Below are positions 44,714-53,100 of a DNA stretch of 64,000 bases, in pieces (positions within the stretch are counted from its first letter, which is position 1; the number at the start of each line of letters is the position of its first letter). The DNA comes from Pseudomonas kairouanensis (lineage in GTDB: Bacteria; Pseudomonadota; Gammaproteobacteria; Pseudomonadales; Pseudomonadaceae). The stretch is taken from assembly GCF_004682055.1 (NCBI RefSeq), contig NZ_QUZU01000014.1:1-64000 (forward strand), read 5' to 3'. Below the pieces are notes generated by a model. The model did not search any database. It saw only the letters and a list, made by a program, of their open reading frames with translations, and was not told the origin of the DNA. Position numbers and translations under genes: made by a program.

Positions 44714-44941
44714 TCAGTCAAACAGATGCTTGGGCACATCGTGCTTGAGCATCAACTGGCATTGCTCGCTCTCGGGGTCGAACACAATCAGGGCCTGGCC
44801 TTTGGTCAATGCCTGGCGTACCCGCAATACACGGGTTTCCAGTGGCGTGTCGTCGCCGTTGTCGGTGCCGTCACGGGTGACGAAGTCTTCGATCAGGCGC
44901 GTCAGGGTGTCGACTTCAAGTGCATCGTAGGGAATCAGCAT
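44714..44941 (-). CDS. YheU family protein
   Basis: A 75-residue member of the UPF0270/YheU family: MLIPYDALEVDTLTRLIEDFVTRDGTD at the N-terminus and TKGQALIVFDPESEQC later are the family pattern. The function is unknown. It is convergent with the CsrA-type gene, 6 bp apart at the stops, and on the same strand as the NAGGN genes. Confidence 0.92.
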   Translation of the reverse strand: MLIPYDALEVDTLTRLIEDFVTRDGTDNGDDTPLETRVLRVRQALTKGQALIVFDPESEQCQLMLKHDVPKHLFD

Positions 44942-45010
44942 ACAGGCCTCGGGTATCAGATCCCGGCGATGCTACTGCGCCGGGACCCTTGTTACCAGCA
45001 GTTGCCAGCC

Positions 45011-46195
45011 TCAGGACTTCTGGCCGACCAGGCTGTCCACCGACGGCACCCGCGTGTCGCTCTCCATCTGGGTTTCATGTTCCAGCTGATGGCTGAACCG
45101 GTCCAGTGAACCCTGGGCCGGTTGCGCGTCACTGGCGAATACCGGCGGGCTGAGAATGTAGGCCCCCAGCAAGCGACTCAGCGCCGCGAGGCTGTCGATA
45201 TGGGTGCGTTCGTAGCCGTGGGTCGCGTCGCAACCGAAGGCCAACAACGCGGTGCGGATATCGTGGCCGGCGGTCACGGCTGAGTGGGCATCGCTGAAAT
45301 AGTAGCGGAACAGGTCGCGGCGCACCGGCAGGTCGTTGTCCGATGCCAGGCGCAGCAAATGCCGGGACAGGTGATAGTCATAAGGCCCGCCGGAGTCCTG
45401 CATCGCCACGCTCACCGCATGCTCGCTGGAATGCTGGCCGGGGGCGACCGGGGCGATGTCGATACCGACAAACTCACTGACGTCCCAAGGCAGGGCGGCT
45501 GCCGCACCACTGCCGGTTTCTTCGGTGATGGTGAACAGCGGGTGGCAGTCGATCAGCAACGGCTCGCCACTGTCGACGATGGCCTTGAGCGCGGCGAGCA
45601 GAGCAGCCACGCCAGCTTTGTCGTCCAGGTGACGGGCGCTGATGTGCCCGCTTTCGGTGAACTCGGGCAAGGGGTCGAAGGCCACGTAGTCACCCACGCT
45701 GATGCCTAGGGAGTCGCAATCGGCGCGGGTTGCGCAGTAGGCGTCCAGGCGCAGTTCGACGTGGTCCCAGCTCACCGGCATTTCATCCACGGCGGTGTTG
45801 AACGCGTGCCCGGAGGCCATCAGCGGCAATACGCTGCCACGGATCACGCCGTTGTCGGTGAACAGGCTGACCCGGCTGCCTTCAGCAAAACGGCTGGACC
45901 AGCAACCCACCGGCGCCAGGGTCAGGCGGCCGTTGTCCTTGATCGCACGCACGGCAGCGCCGATGGTGTCCAAATGCGCGGACACGGCGCGGTCCGGGCT
46001 GTTTTTCTGGCCCTTGAGGGTGGCGCGGATGGTGCCGCGGCGAGTCATCTCAAAGGGGATGCCCAGTTCTTCCAGGCGCTCGGCCACGTACCGCACGATG
46101 GTGTCGGTAAACCCGGTGGGGCTGGGAATGGCGAGCATTTCCAGCAGGACTTTTTGCAGGTAGTTGAGGTCGGGTTCGGGGATGGTTTGGCTCAT
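45011..46195 (-). CDS. M42-family peptidase of the NAGGN osmoprotectant system
   Basis: A 394-residue cobalt/zinc aminopeptidase-like protein. Metal-ligand blocks AHLDTIG (His near 67), HLDDKAGVAAL (Asp near 182) and TITEETGSGAA (Glu-Glu near 215) follow the M42 pattern, with DAHSAV and GCDATHGYERTHID at the end. It is the third gene of asnO-ngg-peptidase, the order known for N-acetylglutaminylglutamine amide clusters, and presumably degrades or processes the dipeptide. The ATG at 46195 (MSQTIPEPD) is used. An inverted REP pair lies between it and ngg. Confidence 0.9.
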   Translation of the reverse strand: MSQTIPEPDLNYLQKVLLEMLAIPSPTGFTDTIVRYVAERLEELGIPFEMTRRGTIRATLKGQKNSPDRAVSAHLDTIGAAVRAIKDNGRLTLAPVGCWSSRFAEGSRVSLFTDNGVIRGSVLPLMASGHAFNTAVDEMPVSWDHVELRLDAYCATRADCDSLGISVGDYVAFDPLPEFTESGHISARHLDDKAGVAALLAALKAIVDSGEPLLIDCHPLFTITEETGSGAAAALPWDVSEFVGIDIAPVAPGQHSSEHAVSVAMQDSGGPYDYHLSRHLLRLASDNDLPVRRDLFRYYFSDAHSAVTAGHDIRTALLAFGCDATHGYERTHIDSLAALSRLLGAYILSPPVFASDAQPAQGSLDRFSHQLEHETQMESDTRVPSVDSLVGQKS

Positions 46196-46235
46196 AAAGA
46201 CTCCTCTTGGCTTGCGTTGGGGGGTTGCCAATGCC

Positions 46236-46312
46236 GACGCCTTCGCGAGCAAGCCCGCTCCCACATGGGAATGCGGTCAACCTGTGGGAGCGGGCTTGCT
46301 CGCGAAGGCGCC
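46236..46312. repeat. Inverted REP pair, outward arms closed
   Basis: TTCGCGAGCAAGCCCGCTCCCACA (46242-46265) and TGTGGGAGCGGGCTTGCTCGCGAA (46283-46306) face each other in the opposite orientation to the other REPINs, with flanking GCC/GGC bases extending the stem. It lies between ngg and the peptidase gene. Confidence 0.85.
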
Positions 46313-46343
46313 GGCACTGGCACCTCAGTTCTCAAGCACTCAG

Positions 46344-48077
46344 CTAACTGTGGGGAAACAACAAATCCACAAACCGCTCAGCCGTCGGCTGCGGCTCATG
46401 ATTGGCCAGTCCGGCCCGTTCGTTGGCTTCGATAAACACATAGTCGGGTTGGTCGGCGGCGGGCACCATCAGGTCCAGGCCCACCATGGGGATGTCCAGG
46501 GCGCGGGCGGCGCGTACGGCGGCGTCCACCAGCGTGGGGTGCAGGATCGCAGTGACGTCTTCCAGGCAACCACCGGTGTGCAGGTTGGCGGTGCGGCGCA
46601 CCGCCAGGGTTTTGCCGCGAGGCAGGATGCTGCTGTAGTCGTAGCCGGCCGCTTGCAAGGTGCGTTCGGTTTCGGCGTCCATGGGGATTTTGCTCTCGCC
46701 ATCGGTGGCCGCTTGCCGGCGACGGCTCTGGGCCTCGATCAGTGCGCCGATGGAATGATGCCCGTCTCCGGTCACTTCGGCAGGGCGGCGGATCGCAGCG
46801 GCGACCACCTCGAAACCGATCACCAGGATGCGCAGGTCCAGGCCTTCGTGGAAGCTCTCCAGCAGCACGCGGCTGTCGAACTGTCGCGCGGCGTCAATGG
46901 CGTGCTGCACCTCTTCGATGGTTTGCAAATCCACGGCTACGCCTTGGCCTTGCTCGCCATCGAGGGGCTTGACCACGATGCGCTGGTGCTCGTCTAGAAA
47001 CTCCAGGTTATCGTCGGCGCTGGCGGCCAGTTGCTGTGAGGGCAATTTCAGCCCGGCGGCCTTGAGCACCTTGTGGGTCAGGCTTTTGTCCTGGCACAGG
47101 GTCATGCTGATGGCGCTGGTCAGGTCGCTCAGCGATTCGCGGCAACGTACGCGGCGCCCCCCGTAGCTCAGGGTGAACAAGCCCGCTTCGGCGTCATCGA
47201 CCTGTACATCGATGCCGCGCCGGTGGGCCTCTTCGACAATGATCCGCGCATAAGGGTTGAACCCCGCCTGCGGCCCAGGCCCAAGAAACAGCGGTTGATT
47301 GATACCGTTCTTGTGCTTGATCGCAAAGGTGGTGAGCGCGCGAAAACCGAGCTTGGCGTAGAGGTTCTTGGCCTGGCGGTTATCGTGCAGCACCGACAGG
47401 TCCAGGTAGCTCAGGCCACGGCTCATAAAGTGTTCCACCAGGTGGCGCACCAGCACTTCACCCACGCCGGGGCGGGTGCATTGCGGGTCCACTGCCAGGC
47501 ACCACAGGCTGCAGCCGTTCTCCGGGTCGTGAAAGGCTTTCTGATGATTAAGGCCCATCACGCTGCCGATCACTGCGCCGCTGTCTTCATCTTCTGCCAG
47601 CCAATACACCGGGCCGCCTTGATGGCGTGGCGTGAGGCGCTCCACGTCGACCGGCAACATGCCGCGCCCCTGGTAGAGCTGGTTGACTGCCAGCCAATCA
47701 GCGTCGGTGTGCACCCGGCGGATACGAAAGCCGCGAAACACACGGGTGGCCGGGCGATAGTCGGTAAACCACAGGCGCAGGGTGTCGGACGGGTCGAGGA
47801 ACAACTGCTGCGGATCGATCCCGAGGATCTGCTGGGGCGCTGCCACGTAGAGGGCGATGTCGCGCTCGCCAGCTTGTTCGTTGAGCAGTTCCTGGGCCAG
47901 GCTCGCCGGGTCGGGGAAGGTATGCCCGATCAGCAACCGCCCCCAGCCGCAATGCACGGCAATGGGGTCTGCGCTCAGCGGGCTGCCGTCTTCGGCAAGC
48001 CGGGCTTGCAGGCGCTCGTAGGACGGCGCCTGGCCCTTGAGCAAGCGTTGGCTGTAAGCCGCTGCATGGGGTTTCAT
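46344..48077 (-). CDS. ngg: N-acetylglutaminylglutamine synthetase
   Basis: A 577-residue two-domain enzyme: an N-terminal GNAT acetyltransferase (about 115-275, with LAVDPQCTRPGVGEVLVRHL and LYAKLGF) and a C-terminal ATP-grasp ligase (about 300-577, with VVKPLDGEQGQGVAVDL and FIEANERAGLANHEPQP). It would acetylate glutamine and join two glutamines to give the osmolyte N-acetylglutaminylglutamine, which AsnO then amidates. Its start is 3 bp after the asnO stop, so they are one transcript. Confidence 0.95.
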   Translation of the reverse strand: MKPHAAAYSQRLLKGQAPSYERLQARLAEDGSPLSADPIAVHCGWGRLLIGHTFPDPASLAQELLNEQAGERDIALYVAAPQQILGIDPQQLFLDPSDTLRLWFTDYRPATRVFRGFRIRRVHTDADWLAVNQLYQGRGMLPVDVERLTPRHQGGPVYWLAEDEDSGAVIGSVMGLNHQKAFHDPENGCSLWCLAVDPQCTRPGVGEVLVRHLVEHFMSRGLSYLDLSVLHDNRQAKNLYAKLGFRALTTFAIKHKNGINQPLFLGPGPQAGFNPYARIIVEEAHRRGIDVQVDDAEAGLFTLSYGGRRVRCRESLSDLTSAISMTLCQDKSLTHKVLKAAGLKLPSQQLAASADDNLEFLDEHQRIVVKPLDGEQGQGVAVDLQTIEEVQHAIDAARQFDSRVLLESFHEGLDLRILVIGFEVVAAAIRRPAEVTGDGHHSIGALIEAQSRRRQAATDGESKIPMDAETERTLQAAGYDYSSILPRGKTLAVRRTANLHTGGCLEDVTAILHPTLVDAAVRAARALDIPMVGLDLMVPAADQPDYVFIEANERAGLANHEPQPTAERFVDLLFPHS

Positions 48078-48080
48078 CGA

Positions 48081-49853
48081 TCAGATTCCTTGTTCGCTGA
48101 GCCACAGGTTCAGCGCCGCCAGTTGCCACAGCTTGGAGCCGCGCAGCGGAGTCAGTTGGCCTTGCGGGTCGGTGAGCAGGCGGTCGAGCATCGCGGGATT
48201 GAACAGGCCACGATCCTGGCTCGGGTCCAGCAGCAACTCACGTACCCAGTTGAGCGTGTCGCCCTGCAAATGCTTGAGGCCAGGCACCGGGAAGTAGCCC
48301 TTCTTGCGGTCGATGACTTCACTCGGGATTACCCGGCGCGCGGCCTCTTTCAAGACCTGCTTGCCGCCGTCCGGCAGCTTGAACTTGCCCGGCACGCGGG
48401 CCGACAGTTCCACCAGGCGGTAATCCAGGAACGGTGTACGCGCTTCAAGCCCCCAGGCCATGGTCATGTTGTCGACGCGTTTGACCGGGTCGTCCACCAG
48501 CATCACCGTGCTGTCCAGGCGCAGGGCTTTGTCCACGGCGGCGTCGGCGCCGGGCATGGCGAAATGTTCGCGTACGAAGTCACCGGCGGCGTCGTTGGCG
48601 GTCAGCCATTTGGGCGCGACGGTGGCCGCGTAGTCGTCGTAGCTGCGGTCGAAAAACGCATCGCGATAAGCGGCGTATGGATCGCTGGCGCCGTCCACTT
48701 GCGGGTACCAGTGGTAACCGGCGAACAACTCGTCGGCGCCCTGGCCGCTCTGGACCACCTTGCAATGCTTGGCCACTTCCCGCGACAGCAGGTAGAAGGC
48801 GATGCAGTCATGGCTGACCATCGGCTCGCTCATGGCGCGGAATGCGGCTGGCAGTTGCTCGATGATCTCGCTTTCAGCGATGCGCAACTGGTGGTGTTGG
48901 GTGCCGTAATGCTTGGCGATCAGGTCCGAGTACTGGAACTCGTTGCCCGCTTCGCCGCCGGCGTCTTCAAAGCCGATAGAGAAGGTCGACAGATCTTGCA
49001 CGCCGACTTCCCGCAGCAGGCCCACCAGCATGCTTGAATCCACACCGCCAGACAGCAGCACGCCCACATCCACCGCTGCACGTTGGCGAATGGCCACGGC
49101 TTCGCGGGTGCTGTCGAGCACGCGGTCGGTCCAGTCTTCCAGGCTCAGGTTTTTTTCGTCCTCATGGGGGCCGTAGGGCAGGGTCCACCATACTTTCTGC
49201 TCGGTCTTGCCGCTGGCGTCGATGCGCATCCAGCTGGCCGGTGGCAGTTTTTCAATGCCCGCCAGCAAGGTGCGTGGTGCAGGCACCACGGCATGGAAGT
49301 TCAGGTAATGGTTGAGCGCCACCGGATCGAGGATCGGGTTGATATCGCCCCCTTTAAGCAGCGCCGGCAATGCCGAGGCAAAGCGCAAACGCTGGCCGGT
49401 GCGCGACAGGTACAGGGGTTTCACGCCCAGGCGGTCACGGGCAATAAACAGACGCTGGGCATCGCGCTCCCAGATGGCAAACGCGAACATGCCGTTGAGC
49501 TTGGGCAGCAGTGCTTCGCCCCAGGCGTGATAGCCCTTGAGCAGCACTTCGGTGTCGCCGCCGGAGTAGAAGGCGTAGCCCAGGGCTTCCAGCTCTTCTC
49601 GCAGTTCCGGGAAGTTATAGATCGCGCCGTTGAAAGCCAGGGACAGGCCCAGTTGGGCGTCGACCATCGGTTGGGCCGAGCCGTCCGACAGGTCCATGAT
49701 TTTCAGGCGTCGATGGCCCAGGGCAATCGGCCCCTGGGCATGAAAGCCCCAGGCGTCGGGGCCACGGGGGGCCAAGTGATGGGTGATGCGCTCAATCGCA
49801 GCCAGGTCGGCAGGTTGGGCATCGAAACGTAATTCTCCAGCTAATCCGCACAT
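48081..49853 (-). CDS. asnO: N-acetylglutaminylglutamine amidotransferase
   Basis: A 590-residue asparagine-synthase-like enzyme. Cys2 of MCGLAGELRF is the glutaminase nucleophile. The ATP-pyrophosphatase motif LLSGGVDSSMLVGLL is near residues 275-289. It amidates N-acetylglutaminylglutamine to the neutral osmoprotectant NAGGN. The ATG at 49853 is set by the need for N-terminal Cys after Met removal; the open frame extends 13 codons upstream. First gene of the operon asnO-ngg-peptidase; osmotic induction is expected but no site is recognised. Confidence 0.95.
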   Translation of the reverse strand: MCGLAGELRFDAQPADLAAIERITHHLAPRGPDAWGFHAQGPIALGHRRLKIMDLSDGSAQPMVDAQLGLSLAFNGAIYNFPELREELEALGYAFYSGGDTEVLLKGYHAWGEALLPKLNGMFAFAIWERDAQRLFIARDRLGVKPLYLSRTGQRLRFASALPALLKGGDINPILDPVALNHYLNFHAVVPAPRTLLAGIEKLPPASWMRIDASGKTEQKVWWTLPYGPHEDEKNLSLEDWTDRVLDSTREAVAIRQRAAVDVGVLLSGGVDSSMLVGLLREVGVQDLSTFSIGFEDAGGEAGNEFQYSDLIAKHYGTQHHQLRIAESEIIEQLPAAFRAMSEPMVSHDCIAFYLLSREVAKHCKVVQSGQGADELFAGYHWYPQVDGASDPYAAYRDAFFDRSYDDYAATVAPKWLTANDAAGDFVREHFAMPGADAAVDKALRLDSTVMLVDDPVKRVDNMTMAWGLEARTPFLDYRLVELSARVPGKFKLPDGGKQVLKEAARRVIPSEVIDRKKGYFPVPGLKHLQGDTLNWVRELLLDPSQDRGLFNPAMLDRLLTDPQGQLTPLRGSKLWQLAALNLWLSEQGI

Positions 49854-50162
49854 AAATTCCTTACCGGTTTTTCCGTTGGGGAGGGGGAACACTCAATACG
49901 CCCGGAGGGCGCGTACCCAGAAACTGACACGGGGCTATAGCGGGAGTTTTAGATCGATAAGTTATAAGGCAAATAGCCTTACGTGCTGGCGCAGGCCTTC
50001 AAGCGCCGTGCGGGCCGGCAGCAAAGGGCGGTACATAGCGCTGGGATACATGTGTAAATCCGGTCAGTCCGGCGCCCGGACACGCCGATATTCGAATGCA
50101 TTTTTTTCCAAGTCCCGCTTAGGGTTTGTCCTTGATCTGCAGCACAACAGGGACGCTACCCC
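49854..50162. other. Intergenic region between divergent asnO and the NEL gene
   Basis: A 309-bp gap likely containing both promoters. TAAGGC-AAATA-GCCTTA (49965-49981) is a short inverted repeat 112 bases upstream of asnO. No gene is supported; a 127-codon frame crossing it from 49783 has no family features and is antisense to asnO at one end. Confidence 0.6.
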
Positions 50163-53100
50163 ATGACCGAAAATCGCAATTTAGACGAAGTCACCGATCC
50201 CGTGACTGAAGATGAACGCCTGACAGTCCTGCTGGACAAGACCGGCGATCTGGACAAAGCCCGGGTCTTGCACCAGACCTTGCCGCCCTGGCTGGTGGAC
50301 GCCAAGCCCGCCACGCTGGCGGACTTGCAGCAAGCCCATCGCGACAGCCAGCAGCCGCGCCTCCAGGTCAAGGCGTTGTTGGCCCATATACAACCGCTGC
50401 ATGAGTTTTGCGCCGAGCGCTTGCACGCCTTTCTGCTGAGCAAAGGGGTGGCGGAGGTGGACGTGGTACACGACCAACTGGAGGTGCCCACCGGGCATAT
50501 CACCAGCGTCACGCCTGACCTGGTCGGCACGATGATTGAAACCTCCACCTGGCACAAACGCAGCCTGGTGGAGGCGGCCATGCTTAACTTCGACCTCGCT
50601 CAGACCAGGCGTGGCGGCATGTCGTCGTCGGCGGTGATTCGTTCGGCCGTGACGCACAAGCCGCTGCCAGGGCTTTCGGTGCAACAGTTCGTCAATTATT
50701 GCCGTGAGCTGGATCTGGGAGCTGCCTACCAGCGCCACCTGTGTGAGGTGTTTGGTGTAGGGCGCCTGGGCGAAGCGGCTGAGGCGGCGGATCTGAGCTA
50801 CAACACGGCGGCGGTGAATATTGGCCTGTCCAAAGCCTTGGATATGCAGATCGACCTGCACATCGCATGCGCCAAGGAGGATGTAAGTGCTGCAACGGCA
50901 GTGCGCTTGCTGAAAATGCTCAAGGCCGACCGTCCGGCCAGTGAGCTGGCATTCCTTGCACCCTCGGAAAAACCCCTGATCTGGCAAGGCCTGAACATCG
51001 ATGAAGCGTGCCTGTGGGGCACGCTTGTGGTGAGCAGCGATGATCCAGGCACGCTCGGGACGGGCTCGTTTCTGGTGTATATGCCCAACGAGCCGTTCAG
51101 GCCCTGGTATGAATACGAGACGTTGGAAGACTTCAAGACTTACCTGCGCTTGAAGTTGCAGATGGCGCCCTACCGGCGTTTTTTCCAGGGGGGCCTGGAT
51201 GAATATGACCGCCTCGGATTTTTGCAACGTTTTGATCAGCGCAAGCAGTTGGGGCGCATCGAACCGGTGCCGGTCAAGGGCAGTTTTTCCGACTTTTATT
51301 TCAAAGCCTGCACCGGAAAGATCCAGCGCGACACCCTGGCATTGGCCGTGCCCACCGCACTGGTGGACGAGCAGGCCGACCAGGAGCGCTGGATGGCCTA
51401 TCTGGAAGCGGGCCTGGATGTACTGAATGTGGCCGCATTTTTTGTGCCCGTACTGGGCCAGTTGATGGTCGGCGTGGCCGTTGGGCAAATCCTCGGTGAG
51501 GTGTTCGAGGGCGTCGAGGACTGGTCCCATGGCGATGAGGCCGAGGCCCTGCAGCACTTGATCAATATCGGCGAAAGCCTCGCGGCCATGGTGGCGTTTG
51601 CGGCAGGGGGGCGCATTGTGGGTGCGCTCAAGTCCGGGGTGGTATCCACGCGGTTTTTCGACGAGGTGGAGGCCATTACGCGCACCGACCATCGCCCGGC
51701 ACTCTGGCGGCCCCGTCTGGCACCCTATCGCCAGGTGTTGGCCGATGGCGAACCGTGGGTGGCCGACAGCAAAGGTATTGTGCAGGCGAAGGGGCAGTCG
51801 TGGATCAACATTGGCGGCGCAGCCTACTCGATTGGCTTTGACCCGAATATCGGCCGTTGGCGCATCAACCATCCGCGTCGTTTGACGGCCTACCGTCCAC
51901 CTCTGGATCACAACTACCGGGGTGGCTGGAAACATGCTTTCGAACGACCTGAACAATGGCCGGACCTGACGTACAACCTTGTCCGGCTTGACCCTAGCCT
52001 CGAAGCGTTGAGCCTGCCGCAAGTGCGTACTATTGCGCGGATCACCGACACCAGCGTCGCCAAGGCCCAGCACTTGGGGATGGAACACGAGGGCCTGCCC
52101 CAGCGTTTCCAGGATTGCGTGGTGTACTTCAAGCAGCATCGCAAGGTGGCTGACTTGATCGGGCAGCTGGAGCGCGGCGAGTCCCCCCAGGCGCACACCG
52201 CGCGCACGCAAATGCTGGCGATACCGTTGATGCCAGGCTGGCCTGCCGGGCGGTTTATCGAAGTGCTGGATGATGAATACAACTTGCTCGAGAGTTATCC
52301 GGATCTGAGCCCGTTTGACTATGAGGACTTGAGTGTCCACATCACCCAGAGCCAGCTCAACGAGGGCCGGGTAATACCGACCGTGCTGGAGGCGCTGAGC
52401 GATGAGGAGCGTAGCGGCCTATTGGGTGAAACGGTGACGCGGGAAGAGGCGCAGCCGTTGTTCACGCGCCGGTTGCTGGAAACCCTCAACGCTCGGCAAC
52501 AGACCTTGGCGCAGACGTTGTATGAAGGTTTGGACGGCGAGGCCAAAGGCGTATTGCGAGCGCTGAAGGACAGCCATCCGCAACTCTCCAACCGTATGGG
52601 CTGGGAACTGGTGAGCGAAGCCCCCGAAGCGCAGCGCCAACACTTGCGCACCACCCACCGTGTGCCGTTGTCATTGGCCGAACGGGCGCGCAACGCGTGG
52701 GAACACACACAGCAGGATCGTGCGTTGACGGGCTTGTATCTGCCGGAGCTGGCAGTACCCGCGACCCAGCGCATTGCTCTTGGCGCGATGCAACAATTAT
52801 CAGGTTGGCCCAGTGACCTGCTACTGCAATTGCGCCAGCAGAGTGAACGCGGCGTGCTGCTCGCCGAAGCGGGGCCGCCATCGGCCTCGACGCAACGCAC
52901 GCTGGTACAGACGCCTGAAGGCTTCCAGGCCTTCGACGAGACCAGTCAGCCCTTGGCCCCGGTGAAGGGCGGCCCCTATGGGTTCTATCAGGCTGTGCTG
53001 GATGCATTGCCCGCCCGCCAACGCGCCACGTTGAAGTTGCAGGGCGACTGGGCGCCGCAGCAGTTGCTTGGCCGCCTGCGCGACCACACCTATGAGCAGC

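Noticed and set aside
47073..49037. Plus-strand open frame of 654 codons opposite ngg and asnO
   Set aside because: Antisense to two strongly supported genes of the NAGGN operon; no domain signature.
50181..52340. Minus-strand open frame of 719 codons opposite the NEL gene
   Set aside because: Antisense shadow of a protein with identifiable LRR and NEL features; composition is His/Gln/Leu-rich.
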